Assembly (NCBI GenBank): GCA_002700095.1
Contig: PACL01000007.1
Span: 1-64,000 of the forward strand
Source: Fulvimarina sp.
Lineage (GTDB): Bacteria > Pseudomonadota > Alphaproteobacteria > Rhizobiales > Rhizobiaceae
Direction: 5' to 3'
DNA length: 64,000 bases
The stretch's first letter is position 1; each line of letters opens with the position of its first letter. This document shows, piece after piece, positions 35,240 to 44,894 of this stretch. Below the pieces are notes generated by a model. That model did not search any database. It saw only the letters and a list, made by a program, of their open reading frames with translations, and was not told the origin of the DNA. Position numbers and translations under genes: made by a program.

Positions 35240-35286
35240 CGCGGCGACACACCTGTCGCCAGCCGACGTTGTCGGCAGGAGAGGTT

Positions 35287-35916
35287 CTAGCGTCCGCTCC
35301 CACCGGCCCGCGCGGCCCGATCTGCCAGCCCCGCGCGATCGGCGGCGAGCAGCGCCGCCAGCGGCCCGCCTTTCCCGTCTCTCCGCTGCCGGTCGTGGAG
35401 CCGCTCGGCGAACCGGATCCGCTGCCTGACGACGAAGGGGGTCGCCGGCGCAAACCGTGCAGAGAGCTGCAGCGCCCGGATCACCTCGCTTCTCGCCATG
35501 CCGCCGACCTGTTGCAGCATGGCGAGATGGAGCCAACCCGCGCCGTCCTGCGGGGCGCAGGCCAAAGCGTGCCTCGCCCGGTCCAGCGCCCCCGCCTGCA
35601 GTACCCGCAACCGCCCGCGGCTGGCAGTTCCGCTCTCCGCCAACAGATCCAGCCGCGCCAGCTCGAGAACGACGAGGCTGCGCTCCGCCGCGCCGTCGCA
35701 GCGTCCCGGCGGCGCGAGGCCGGAGAGGAACCGGTCGAGCGTGACGGCAGCGCCGTTCCAGGCGGCAGGGTCTCCGAGGACGTTCGCGGCGGCCAGCATC
35801 GCCGGCCGCGTCCGCAAGGCGTCGAGGGGGAGCCAGGCGCTGAGACAGAAGATCCCCAGCCCCAGCACGATCAGCCCGGTGCGCAGCAGCGTCCCCGCCG
35901 GCCCCTCGTCAGGCAT
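35287..35916 (-). CDS. Single-pass membrane protein of the exopolysaccharide cluster, unknown function
   Basis: A 209-residue protein with one N-terminal hydrophobic segment (about 13-30, GLIVLGLGIFCLSAWL) and a mainly helical, Arg/Ala-rich periplasmic part. That part has TPR-like spacing (AWNGAAVTLDRFL, GWLHLAMLQQVGG). It begins inside the last codons of the Wzc-type kinase gene (ATG at 35916 or 35928), so it is the last gene of the minus-strand operon. No family assignment; it could be an accessory of polymer export. Confidence 0.6.
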   Translation of the reverse strand: MPDEGPAGTLLRTGLIVLGLGIFCLSAWLPLDALRTRPAMLAAANVLGDPAAWNGAAVTLDRFLSGLAPPGRCDGAAERSLVVLELARLDLLAESGTASRGRLRVLQAGALDRARHALACAPQDGAGWLHLAMLQQVGGMARSEVIRALQLSARFAPATPFVVRQRIRFAERLHDRQRRDGKGGPLAALLAADRAGLADRAARAGGSGR

Positions 35917-38251
35917 AGTATTTCGCATAGGACTGGCCGTAATAGCTGGCGTGGCCATGGCTCTCATAGAGCTTGATCTTCTTTGGATCGACCTTGTTCA
36001 GGAGTACGCCGACGCACATGTCGCTGAGACGCGGATCGTTCCTGAACGCCTCGCGAAGCAGCTTGCGGTCGGTCTTTCCCCATTCGACGACGAAGACCAG
36101 GGCGTCCAGCAGCCGCGCCGCCGCCCGCGCATCGACGACGGCGCCGATCGGCGGCAGGTCGACGAAGATGTAGTCGTAGCGCGTCCCCGCCTCCGCCAGG
36201 ATCGCCCGCATGCGCGGCGATGAGACGAGATCGCCGCTGTGGGTGACCGAGCGCGACGGATAGCTTGCCAGAATGTCGAGGCCGGTCTCGGCTTCCGTGA
36301 CCACCGCGCTCCGCCACTCGGCGCGGCCATGGAGCACGTCGACGAGGCCGGTGCCGATGCCCCTCACCGCCCCCCGCGTCAGGCCTGGATTGCGCAGGTC
36401 CGCATCGATCAGCAGCACCTTTGATCCGCTGCTGGCGACGAGCGAGGCGAGGTTCTTGGAGACGGTGGTCTTGCCCTCGTCCGGCAGGATCGAGACCAGG
36501 CCCACCACCTTCGGCTGCTTGCCGCCGATGACGAGGTCGCAGGCGATCTTGGTGGTGCGCAGCGTCTCGGCAAAGCCCGACAGCGGCGCTTCGACCGTCT
36601 GGCGCAGCATCGGCTGGCGCACCTCCACCACCGGCGCCTCGTCACTGCCGCCGTCCCTTCGGGTCGACCGGGCTCGCGCCCGCTTCACCGGCAGGAGATG
36701 CAGCATGCCGATGAACTCCACCCCCAGCTCGTCGCGCACCTGATCCCCGGTGCGGAACACCCGGTCGCGGATTTCGGCGAGCGCTCCCAGCCCGCCGCCG
36801 CAGGCCGCGCCGAAGAACACCGCGACGGACAGGACGAGCGTCGCCGTCGGATGGCTCTTGGTGCCGGGCGCCGCCGCCGTCAGGACGCGAGCCTCGGTGA
36901 TCGGGAAGGAGTTGCGCTGGGAGGTCTCCTCGTAGCGCGACACCAGCTGGTCGTGGAGCGTGCGGAAGATCGTCGCCTGCCGCTCCAGTTCGCGCAGCTG
37001 GTCCTGGCTCTGGGTCGCCGTCGCCGTCGTCCCCGCCAGCGTCCGGACGTCCGTCTCCAGCGAGGCGACGCGGTTCCGGGCGACCTCGACATTGCTGCGA
37101 TAGACCTCGGCGATCCGCTTCAGCTCGTCGAAGATGAGGCGTTCGTACTGGCCCATGTCGCCGGAAAGCTTGATCGCCTGGGTGTGCTGGCGGCCGACGC
37201 GCGAGACGAGATCCTGATACTGCTTGGAGGCCTCGAGATAGCGCGAGCGCAGGTCGGAGATGATCGCGCTGTTCAGCGACTCGTTGACGGCGGCATCGGT
37301 CTCCTTGCCGTCGATGATCTCCTTGATGCGGCGATAGCGCGCCTCGGCCTCGCCGACATTCGCCCGCGCGGCGATCAGCTGGCCGTTGAGGCCCGTGAGC
37401 TGCTGGTCGGAGAGCAGTTCGCCATTGGCCGACATCAGGTCGTGTTCGCCGCGGAATTTCTGAACCGCGAGTTCGGCGGCCCGTGCCCGCTCTTCGGTGT
37501 CGGCGATGCGCTCCTGCAGCCAGACGCCCGCCCGCCGCGTCGCGTCGTATTTGGCGTTCAGCTTGTCGTCGATATAGGCCTCGGCATAGGCGTTGGCGAT
37601 CCGCGCCGAGAGGCCCGGATCGACCGAGGTGAAGACGATGTCGAGGACATGGGTGTGGCCGACCCGCGCGACCGCCAGATTGGCCCGCAGCTTCGCCACG
37701 GCGGCGCGGCGCCCGGCTTCGCCGCCCCCATCGCCAGCCCTGTCGCCGCGGATCGGCGCGACGGGATCGGCGCCAATCGCTCCCGGCACGGCCACAGGCT
37801 CCCCGCCGGCCCCCACCGCCCCTCCGGCATAGTCGACCAGCGCGCCGACGGCGTTCGCCGCCAATGTCAGGACGTTGCCGCCCGCATTGTCGAACAGCGG
37901 GTCCTCCATCAGGGCCAGCCGGTCGATCACCGCCTCGGCGATCCGCTCCGAGCGGAGGATGACAACCTGGCTGTCCACCGTCGCGTCGTCGAAGACGACG
38001 TCGGGCATCACCGCCGCCTCCTGGGCGCTCTGGGTGTCGCGGGTGTCGATCAGGAGCTGCGTCGAGGAGGTGTAGAAGGGAACGGCCGCGACGAGATAGG
38101 CGAGGCCGAAGAGCCCGCCCGCGATGGCGCAGAGGACGACGAGCCAGGCGCGGCGGCGCACCGCCGCAAGGATCGCCTCGAGATTGGGGCCGTCATCGAC
38201 GGGCTGCGGCCCGTATTCCGCCATCGTCAGATTGTGGTGGGTCTGGAGCAT
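35909..38251 (-). CDS. Polysaccharide co-polymerase/bacterial tyrosine kinase (Wzc/ExoP type)
   Basis: A 780-residue inner-membrane protein that controls chain length and export. The N-terminal Wzz domain has a membrane helix at about 35-58 and a second after a long coiled-coil region. The cytoplasmic BY-kinase has a Walker A around Lys594 (PDEGKTTVSKN), Walker A' VLLIDADLRNPG and Walker B YIFVDLPP. The C-terminus is a tyrosine cluster (YESHGHASYYGQSYAKYYA) for autophosphorylation. Both domains are in one chain, as in proteobacterial Wzc. Start at 38251 or 38224; neither has a strong ribosome site. Confidence 0.92.
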   Translation of the reverse strand: MLQTHHNLTMAEYGPQPVDDGPNLEAILAAVRRRAWLVVLCAIAGGLFGLAYLVAAVPFYTSSTQLLIDTRDTQSAQEAAVMPDVVFDDATVDSQVVILRSERIAEAVIDRLALMEDPLFDNAGGNVLTLAANAVGALVDYAGGAVGAGGEPVAVPGAIGADPVAPIRGDRAGDGGGEAGRRAAVAKLRANLAVARVGHTHVLDIVFTSVDPGLSARIANAYAEAYIDDKLNAKYDATRRAGVWLQERIADTEERARAAELAVQKFRGEHDLMSANGELLSDQQLTGLNGQLIAARANVGEAEARYRRIKEIIDGKETDAAVNESLNSAIISDLRSRYLEASKQYQDLVSRVGRQHTQAIKLSGDMGQYERLIFDELKRIAEVYRSNVEVARNRVASLETDVRTLAGTTATATQSQDQLRELERQATIFRTLHDQLVSRYEETSQRNSFPITEARVLTAAAPGTKSHPTATLVLSVAVFFGAACGGGLGALAEIRDRVFRTGDQVRDELGVEFIGMLHLLPVKRARARSTRRDGGSDEAPVVEVRQPMLRQTVEAPLSGFAETLRTTKIACDLVIGGKQPKVVGLVSILPDEGKTTVSKNLASLVASSGSKVLLIDADLRNPGLTRGAVRGIGTGLVDVLHGRAEWRSAVVTEAETGLDILASYPSRSVTHSGDLVSSPRMRAILAEAGTRYDYIFVDLPPIGAVVDARAAARLLDALVFVVEWGKTDRKLLREAFRNDPRLSDMCVGVLLNKVDPKKIKLYESHGHASYYGQSYAKYYA

Positions 38252-38356
38252 CGCAGCAAATCCATGAACACGGGAAGGCGTCGAGGCGGCTTGTCGGCCG
38301 GGATCTGGCCCGGCCGGATAGGCGAAGTCTCGGCCGCACGGCGCGCGCCGGAAAAG

Positions 38357-39202
38357 TCAGCGGGTCGGGCTGGTCGGTGCAGTGTCGTCCTCGGTCGCCG
38401 CCGCGTCGGCTGCGAGCCCCGCCAGGAAGCCCGACGAGCCGGCGCCGAGCGCCTCGCCCGCTGCCGCGCCCGGTGCGGCGGCCGCCGGGCCCGAGGCCCC
38501 TTCGGCTCCGGCAGAGCCGCTCCCGGATATCGCGGGGCCGTCGGCGGCGCGGATGATCGCCGCCGGCGCGCTGGCGGGTGGCGGCGGACCGACGTCACCC
38601 GGCAGGCGGCTCAGGGTCGCGGTATCGATGTCGTTCTGCTCGACGCGGAAGGCGATCTGCAGCGTGTCGAGGCCGGAGGCGGCGACGACCTCCTGGAGCT
38701 GCGCCGCCCGTTCCGGCTGGGTCGCGACGAGTTCGAGCGCAGCCTTGGCAAGGCCTCGCCCCATCGCCGCCTGCAGCCGTGGCGGCGCCTCCTTCGCCAT
38801 GGCGACGATCTCACCCACAGTCCGCTCGTCGGCCACGGTCAGGCGGCGGACGGCCTCGGTGAGCGCCGGGCCGCCTTGCGGGTGTTGCTCCAGCAGCCCC
38901 GCCGGGCGCGCCAGGAACCGCTCGACCGTTCCGGCAACGGCATCGGCATCGGCAACGGCGGACGCGGCGGCTTCGGGAGCAGTCGCAGCGGTGCCGGAAT
39001 TTGCGGCCGCCGGCGCCGCGGATTGCGGGGAGGAAGGCTGAGCCTTAGCCGGACCGCCCCGATCTGCGTCCTGCTCCGCGTCCGTCTCCGCCGGAGCGGC
39101 GGGGATCTGCTGCACCGGTTCCTGGGCCGGCGCTGCCGGAACGGCGACGGCGGAGGCGAACAGGAACGAGCCGAAGACGGCCGGACAATGGACCCATTTC
39201 AT
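38357..39202 (-). CDS. Secreted Ala/Pro-rich protein of unknown function in the exopolysaccharide operon
   Basis: A 281-residue exported protein. The signal peptide ends about residue 25 (PAAPA). A low-complexity Ala/Pro/Ser stretch (about 30-85) leads to a helical core (about 90-200, VERFLARPAGLLEQ, MGRGLAKAALELV). An Ala/Gly/Pro-rich tail follows. AAGGAG lies nine bases upstream of the ATG. The core resembles repeats found in cell-surface proteins encoded near Wzc genes, but I do not recognise a named family. Its place between the polymerase and the co-polymerase genes suggests a periplasmic export accessory. Confidence 0.6.
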   Translation of the reverse strand: MKWVHCPAVFGSFLFASAVAVPAAPAQEPVQQIPAAPAETDAEQDADRGGPAKAQPSSPQSAAPAAANSGTAATAPEAAASAVADADAVAGTVERFLARPAGLLEQHPQGGPALTEAVRRLTVADERTVGEIVAMAKEAPPRLQAAMGRGLAKAALELVATQPERAAQLQEVVAASGLDTLQIAFRVEQNDIDTATLSRLPGDVGPPPPASAPAAIIRAADGPAISGSGSAGAEGASGPAAAAPGAAAGEALGAGSSGFLAGLAADAAATEDDTAPTSPTR

Positions 39203-39207
39203 GGCTT

Positions 39208-40638
39208 TCAGCTCCTTGACGTCAGAGAATAAGTTTCGTGTGCGAAGGCGATGGCCGGCCCAGCACCCGCCATGGGCACGACCGGGCGCAACGCCCGATC
39301 CGGCAACCGCACCGGCCCGGCCGGCCGGCGTGATGCCAGGAGCGCGAGGTAGATCATCGCCGGATATTGCAGGAACAGGTCGATGCTGAAGACCGCCGCC
39401 TGGTTCTCCGGCACACTCCGCAGCGTCGAGAACACCAGGATGCCGCTGGCGATCATCAGCATCTCGCGGTCGCGGGGGGCAAGGCCGGCATGTCGAAGGT
39501 TCGCTAGGAAGAGCTTGCCCCAGGCCGCCAGCATCGCCAGGACGAAGCCGGCGGCGCCGACGAGGCCACTGCACAAAAGCGCGTAGAGGAGCGCGTTCTG
39601 GGCGTTGCCGACCTCGGAAAACAGCCGGTCCGCCTGGGGCCCGTAGCCGAAGAGCGGCGCTTCCAGCCAGCGGTCGAGGCCGTTCTCGAAGATGACGTCG
39701 CGCCCGCTCATGGTAGAGAAGCCCTCGGCGCCCTCGCCGCGGGTGACATGCATCCAGACCTCGGAGACACCGTCCGGGCGCGATGCGAGGACCGCCGCGA
39801 CGATCGCCGCCGCAGCCAGCGCCAGCAGGATCTTCTGCAGCTTCTTCGGGCCGAAGGACAGGACGAAGGCCATGGCGCCGGCGAGAGCGAAGATCGACCC
39901 GCGCGCCTGCATGATCCACAGGACCGCGAGGGATGCCGCGAGCAAGGCGAGGCTCGCGGCGCGTTGCCACGATCGCCGGGTGACGAGAAAGACCAGCCCG
40001 ACGATCGCCGGAACCGCGGCCATGCGGGCCATCCCCGTCGACCGGGAGATGGTGTAGCCATGCTCTTCCTGGAACCGGACGACCGCGCCATAGGCCGAGC
40101 CGCGGGCATCGAGAAGCACGTCGCGCGCGAGGAAAAGCAGCGCGACGAGGACGGCGACGGTGGTGATCCATGACAGCCAGTTGAGCCGGCGGGCAAAGCC
40201 GAGCGGATCGGGGCTACGCAGCCCGGCTTCGACGACCGCCAGCGCGGCGATGAAGGCGAACCCCCAATAGGCCTGGCCGAACCAGTTGGCCGATCCGGTC
40301 GCGGCCAGCAGCATCACCAGCCCGTAGAGCCAGAAGCCGGATTCGACGAGGCTCCGCGGCACCCGCCGTCGGCCGGCGAGAAGGCCGAGCAGCGCCAGGA
40401 CCAGGACGACGAGCGGGAACGAGGCCCTGAGCGCGTTGACGCTGGCGGCAAGCCCCGAGCCGAAACCGGCGAAGTTCCACGGCCCGGCATTGATCGACAG
40501 CCAGAGCGCCAGCCAGAGCATCAACGGAAAGCTCAGCCAGGCCCGCAGGCTTCTCCAGGACGCGCCGGCCGGGCGGGCGCCCTGCGGGACGAACGGCTTT
40601 GCGGGCACGGCGACGAAGGGTGCGGCCGCCCGGCTCAT
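39208..40638 (-). CDS. O-antigen ligase/Wzy-like polysaccharide polymerase (copy 1)
   Basis: A 476-residue polytopic membrane protein with about ten to twelve hydrophobic segments and a large periplasmic loop (about 300-355, GRDVIFENGLDRWLEAPLFGYGP). That loop matches the Wzy_C/O-antigen ligase family. It overlaps the preceding glycosyltransferase stop by four bases (40638-40635). It is a candidate polymerase of the lipid-linked repeat unit. A second family member is encoded at 51390-52805. Confidence 0.82.
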   Translation of the reverse strand: MSRAAAPFVAVPAKPFVPQGARPAGASWRSLRAWLSFPLMLWLALWLSINAGPWNFAGFGSGLAASVNALRASFPLVVLVLALLGLLAGRRRVPRSLVESGFWLYGLVMLLAATGSANWFGQAYWGFAFIAALAVVEAGLRSPDPLGFARRLNWLSWITTVAVLVALLFLARDVLLDARGSAYGAVVRFQEEHGYTISRSTGMARMAAVPAIVGLVFLVTRRSWQRAASLALLAASLAVLWIMQARGSIFALAGAMAFVLSFGPKKLQKILLALAAAAIVAAVLASRPDGVSEVWMHVTRGEGAEGFSTMSGRDVIFENGLDRWLEAPLFGYGPQADRLFSEVGNAQNALLYALLCSGLVGAAGFVLAMLAAWGKLFLANLRHAGLAPRDREMLMIASGILVFSTLRSVPENQAAVFSIDLFLQYPAMIYLALLASRRPAGPVRLPDRALRPVVPMAGAGPAIAFAHETYSLTSRS

Positions 40639-42029
40639 CGCGGCCTCGCGGCGTGCGCTTCGGCGAGAACCGCGGCATAGACCTCCGCGAGCCTCCGACG
40701 GTTCGCCGCCAGGCCGTAGGCTTGGCCCCGCGCGATGGCCCCCTCCGCCAGCGCCTGGCGCCAATCCTCGTCGCGGCCGAGATCCGTCACCGCGTCGCGC
40801 AGGCCGGCGACGAGGCCGTCGAGGCTGGCGGTCGGGACCTTGATGCCGCAGTGCGGGGTGACGACCTCGGCGAAGCCGCAGTGATCGGGACAGACCACCG
40901 GCAGGCCGAGGGCTAGGCCCTCAAGCAGCACCGTCGAGGTCAGGTCTTTCAGGCTGGTGATCGCCAGGAGATGGCCCGCCTGCATCACCGAGAGCGCACG
41001 GTCGCGGGGCAGCATGCCGTGCCAGACGCAGCGATCGGCCAGACCGCGCTGCTCCGCCAACCGCTGCCATTCGGCCCGCTTCGGTCCGTCGCCGAGAATG
41101 TGCAGCTCGAAGGCGACGTTGCCGCGGATCGGCGCCAGGGCCTCGATCAGGAGGTTGAGCGCCTTGCCGGGCAGATGCAGGCCGCTCCAGACGATCCGCA
41201 GCGGCTCATCCGGCTGGCGCTGCCGGGGCGAGGCCGCGCTGATTTCGACGGGCGCCACCACCTCCGAGATCACCGTGCTGGCCGCGCCATAGAGCGCCGC
41301 GATCTCGCCCCGGATGCTGCCGGTGGCGGCGATCAGGCCGGGGCCAGCCGCCGCTACCGCCCGCCGCGGCGACCGCAGCCAGCGACGCTGGGCCGAATTG
41401 ACGATGTTGCGGCCGCCATAATAGATGGCGCCCGCCCGCCCCATCGCCGGCAGCAACCGCCAGGGGGTGTTTTCGAGGCCGCCGATCGGTCCCCAGACGA
41501 AGGGCAGCCCCAGCCGCCAGAGATGGCCGGGAAAGCGGAAGCCGACATAGGTCAGCTGGTGGACGAGGTCGAAGCGTTCCTCGGCCGCAAGGGCCCGGGC
41601 GACCCGGTAGGCGTCGCGCTGCCACTGCGCATAGGCAAGGTTCATCACCGGCTTGGCGAGGGAGTTCTCGATGCGCTTCCACAGCGGCGTCGGCCGGTAG
41701 TGGAACGGGCGGTGCGGGACGTGGACGAAGCGCAGATTGCTCTGGCGCGCCATGGCTCCGGTCGCCGCCTCCCGGACGGCCTCCTGGGCTGCCGCGATGT
41801 CCGCCCGGTGGAAGTCCGCGGTGATGACCGTGACCTTGCCGGCGATGGCGGCGATCGAGCGCGCCCAGTCCCAGCCGACCGCCTCTTCCGAGCCGAGGAA
41901 CGGGTTGCAGGCATAGGCCGCGACGAGGACATGGGCCGGCCGCGTCGGCGCCGTCGAGAAAGGCCCGGCCGGCCCGGAGCGGTCAGGCATCGCGAAGCTC
42001 GAATGATCCGAACCGGCATCCATGGTCAT
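40635..42029 (-). CDS. Glycosyltransferase family 4 (GT-B) protein
   Basis: A 464-residue nucleotide-sugar-dependent transferase. The C-terminal GT-B half has WSGLHLPGKALNLLIEAL, HILGDGPKR and the conserved SLKDLTSTVLLEGLALGLPVV with Glu. The N-terminus has a flexible tail before AHVLVAAYACNPFLGSEEAVGWDWA. It overlaps both neighbours by four bases, so it is inside one operon. The sugar added is not predictable. Confidence 0.87.
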   Translation of the reverse strand: MTMDAGSDHSSFAMPDRSGPAGPFSTAPTRPAHVLVAAYACNPFLGSEEAVGWDWARSIAAIAGKVTVITADFHRADIAAAQEAVREAATGAMARQSNLRFVHVPHRPFHYRPTPLWKRIENSLAKPVMNLAYAQWQRDAYRVARALAAEERFDLVHQLTYVGFRFPGHLWRLGLPFVWGPIGGLENTPWRLLPAMGRAGAIYYGGRNIVNSAQRRWLRSPRRAVAAAGPGLIAATGSIRGEIAALYGAASTVISEVVAPVEISAASPRQRQPDEPLRIVWSGLHLPGKALNLLIEALAPIRGNVAFELHILGDGPKRAEWQRLAEQRGLADRCVWHGMLPRDRALSVMQAGHLLAITSLKDLTSTVLLEGLALGLPVVCPDHCGFAEVVTPHCGIKVPTASLDGLVAGLRDAVTDLGRDEDWRQALAEGAIARGQAYGLAANRRRLAEVYAAVLAEAHAARPR

Positions 42030-42961
42030 GTCCCGCCGCCGCCAGGGGCGCGGGGCGCGCCGCGCCGGCCGACGACCGCCGCGATCTCCGCGGCGTTGCC
42101 CATCAGCCGGCCGAACTCCTGCCGCTGGCCCGTCGCCGCCTCGGCGCCCGTCATCCCGGCCCGGATCGCCGCTCCCAGCCAGAACCGCCAGCGGGACAGG
42201 CCGTGCTTGCAGACGATGTAGTGACGGTTGCGGATCTCGATCCGGCCGAACCAGAAGCGCGACTTTCGCCCGCCCTTCGCCGGCGCGTGCAGGTAGGCGG
42301 CATCGGACAGGATGACGAAGCGGCCGCGATGGCGGGCCTGCAGGCTGAAATCGAGGTCCTCCAGATAGCTGTAGGCCTCGAAATACTCGTCGAAGCGCAG
42401 GTCGCGGATCGCTTCGGCGCGCCAGACGACGGCGCAGGACGTCAGCCATTCCGCCTCACTCGTCGCGCCGACGCGCAGGGTGCGGGTGTGCCAGCCGGAG
42501 GGTGCGACGGCGGCATTGCGGCTCGAATAGAGGCCGAGTGTCTCCGCCAGCAGGGACGATCGGATGCGGCCATGGCCGCGGCCGGCGTCCTCGTCCTGGG
42601 GGTTAAGGCCGAAGCCGATGATCGCCGGATCGAGGGCCGCCGCCTGCCGGCAGACGATCGCCAGGGCATCGGGATCGAGGGTGACGTCGTCGTCGATCAG
42701 GGCGACGAGATCGCTGTCGGAAAGGACGACGTCGAGCCCGGCATTGCGCTGGGCGGCGGCCGAGGGCGGCGCGTGATGCAGATAGCGGCAGGCCAGCGGC
42801 GACGCCGCGACGATGGCGCGGATCTCGCCGGCAAGCCCGCCGTCCGAGCTGTCGACGACGACGATCCGGTCGGGTCGGCGCGTCTGGCCGATAAGGTTGG
42901 CGAGGAGCCCTGCCAGCTCAGCCGGTCGGTTGCGGGTCGGGACGACGATGGCGAGACTCAT
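42026..42961 (-). CDS. Glycosyltransferase family 2 (GT-A) protein
   Basis: A 311-residue inverting transferase. It opens with SLAIVVPTRNRPAEL and has the metal-binding DDD motif in VALIDDDVTLDP (about 88-99) and a catalytic EDLDFSLQAR (about 214-223). The C-terminal part has a short amphipathic, possibly membrane-associated region. Four-base overlaps on both sides. Sugar specificity unknown. Confidence 0.88.
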   Translation of the reverse strand: MSLAIVVPTRNRPAELAGLLANLIGQTRRPDRIVVVDSSDGGLAGEIRAIVAASPLACRYLHHAPPSAAAQRNAGLDVVLSDSDLVALIDDDVTLDPDALAIVCRQAAALDPAIIGFGLNPQDEDAGRGHGRIRSSLLAETLGLYSSRNAAVAPSGWHTRTLRVGATSEAEWLTSCAVVWRAEAIRDLRFDEYFEAYSYLEDLDFSLQARHRGRFVILSDAAYLHAPAKGGRKSRFWFGRIEIRNRHYIVCKHGLSRWRFWLGAAIRAGMTGAEAATGQRQEFGRLMGNAAEIAAVVGRRGAPRAPGGGGT

Positions 42962-44172
42962 TGACCGGCCTTCTGGCGGCAGATCGGCCCAAGCTGGCGA
43001 AGCTCCGCCTCAAAGATCGCCAGCGCCGCATTGCGGAAGGCCTCGACCGAGAACGCCCTGCCACGCCCGGCGAGGCCCGCCCGGATCGCCGCAAGCTCCT
43101 GCGGCCGGCGCAGCAACGCGTCGATCCGCTCGACGGCGTCGTCTGCGCCCTCGAAGGTCAGGCGGTCGTCGCCGACGATCTCCGCCGGGGCGCTGTCGCC
43201 CGGCACGAAGGGCACGAGCCCCATCTTCACCATCTCGGCCACGGCGATGCCGAAGGCCTCGCGCCGGCGCATGTGGAGCGCGAAGCCGTGCCGGTTGAGG
43301 AAGGCGAATTTCGCCGCCCCGTGCAGCCCGCCGGTCAGGCGCACCCAGTCGCCGGCTTCAAGCGCCCTTCGCCGGACCTCGCGCCCATAGGCGTCGTCCC
43401 GCACGTCCCCGACGATGTGGAGGGCGAAGCCATGGCCGCGCCGGCGCACCCGCGACAGGAGGTCGATCGCCTCGACGACGCGCTTGTCCGGCGCGATCCG
43501 CCCGAGCATCACGAAGTCGCCGCTGCGTTCGACAGGGCGGAACAGCGGGCCGTGGACGGGCGGGTAGACGACGTCGCTCGTGATGCCGTGCCGGGCCTCG
43601 AGAAGAGCGGCGGTCCAGCGGGAATTGGCGACGACGCGGTCGCCGTTGCCGAGCCGCGGCGCGGTGCGCCTGCCGGCAGGGCGATGGCCGGCAACGGGCC
43701 GGCCCGCGACCATCCGGCAAAGCGAGAGATAAGCCGCCCGCGCCGGCCCGGCTGCCTGCAGGGCGCCGCGCAGGCCGGGCGAGGTGCCGTCGAAGCGCCG
43801 CCGCACCGCGTCGTCGAAGGAGAAGTCGGCGACGAACTGGATCGCCGGGCGCCCGAAGCCGGTGAAGTTGTAGGTACCGATGCAGAGTTCGAAGGCGCCG
43901 GCCATCCGCCGTGCCGCGCGGTCGACGAAGGCGCCCCGTAACGCGTCGCCGCCATGGGCGGTCCGAAGACGGGCGGGCATCGGCGCGACGGCGAGGGTCA
44001 GGCAGCCGGGATCGATCGCGGTGTCGTAGGCTGCGTTGAGCCGCTGCCACTCGGGCACCGTACCGGTCAAAAGCGTCACCGCATGGTCCGCGGCGAGTGC
44101 CTCGATCAGCACCAGCGCGCGGGCCTCGGAACCGCCCGCGCCAAGCCCCGGATGGACGATCAGGATGCGCAT
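42958..44172 (-). CDS. Glycosyltransferase family 4-like protein
   Basis: A 404-residue GT-B enzyme starting at 44172 (MRILIVHPGLGAGGSEARAL). The C-terminal nucleotide-sugar domain has MLGRIAPDKRVVEAIDLL and RREAFGIAVAEMVKMGLVPFVP with the acceptor-side Glu. The reading frame runs upstream to 44805 but that part overlaps the methyltransferase in another frame. Overlaps are 13 bases with the methyltransferase and four with the GT2 gene. Confidence 0.87.
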   Translation of the reverse strand: MRILIVHPGLGAGGSEARALVLIEALAADHAVTLLTGTVPEWQRLNAAYDTAIDPGCLTLAVAPMPARLRTAHGGDALRGAFVDRAARRMAGAFELCIGTYNFTGFGRPAIQFVADFSFDDAVRRRFDGTSPGLRGALQAAGPARAAYLSLCRMVAGRPVAGHRPAGRRTAPRLGNGDRVVANSRWTAALLEARHGITSDVVYPPVHGPLFRPVERSGDFVMLGRIAPDKRVVEAIDLLSRVRRRGHGFALHIVGDVRDDAYGREVRRRALEAGDWVRLTGGLHGAAKFAFLNRHGFALHMRRREAFGIAVAEMVKMGLVPFVPGDSAPAEIVGDDRLTFEGADDAVERIDALLRRPQELAAIRAGLAGRGRAFSVEAFRNAALAIFEAELRQLGPICRQKAGQ

Positions 44173-44894
44173 CGCTGCTGCCCCGCCTCCCCGGACCTCT
44201 CGCTTATGTCGCCTTGCGCGCTGCCGGATGCCGGCGTCGCCCGCTCGAAGAAATGAAAGTCGGCAAAGCTCTCGGCGCTGGTGTCCTGCGCGAAGGGGTA
44301 CCTGTTCCGGACGACCTCGCAAGCCGACCAGTCGGGTCGGTTGGCGGCGATCCAGTCGGTAAACTTGCGATGGCGCACATGGACCGAGGGCCCCGGCGCG
44401 TCGTGATCGGAGGCATAGACGACGACGAACCGCGTCGCGGCGCCGAACAGCGTCTGCATGTAGCGCTCGAAGACGGCGTCCTCGACGAGATGGTAGACGA
44501 CGTCGAGCGACAGGGTCATCTCGGCCGTCGCGCCGGCATAGTCGGCCATGAGGCAAAAGCGCTTGCGCCCGTCGCCGCGGAAGCGCCGCCGGCATGCCTC
44601 GACGGCGGTGGCCGAGACGTCGATGCCGAGATAGTCGGGGAACTCGAAGCGGGCGAGCTGGCTGCCGTCGCCGCATCCGAACTCGGTGACGTCGGCGATC
44701 CGATGCTCCTCGACGAAGGCGTTCAGCACCTCGGCCTTGAACGTGGCGAGGCGGCCGTGGGAGCCCGGCCCGGAGGTGCCGCCCTTGGCATAGCGCTCCT
44801 CCCAATAGGTGGCAGATCCCGGAAATTCCGCCCGCAGCCGCCCGGTGCGCAAAAAGCGCCTCGCCACCCGCAGGACGTCCTCTGCCGTTCTCAT
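44160..44894 (-). CDS. SAM-dependent class I methyltransferase
   Basis: A 244-residue methyltransferase. Motif I is TEFGCGDGSQ (about 70-79), followed by GIDVSATAVEACR. A SATYWEERYAKGGTSGPGS segment (about 27-45) is typical of sugar- or nucleoside-diphosphate-sugar methyltransferases in polysaccharide clusters. It probably O-methylates a sugar residue of the repeat unit. Its start overlaps the upstream glycosyltransferase stop by four bases. Confidence 0.82.
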   Translation of the reverse strand: MRTAEDVLRVARRFLRTGRLRAEFPGSATYWEERYAKGGTSGPGSHGRLATFKAEVLNAFVEEHRIADVTEFGCGDGSQLARFEFPDYLGIDVSATAVEACRRRFRGDGRKRFCLMADYAGATAEMTLSLDVVYHLVEDAVFERYMQTLFGAATRFVVVYASDHDAPGPSVHVRHRKFTDWIAANRPDWSACEVVRNRYPFAQDTSAESFADFHFFERATPASGSAQGDISERSGEAGQQRCAS

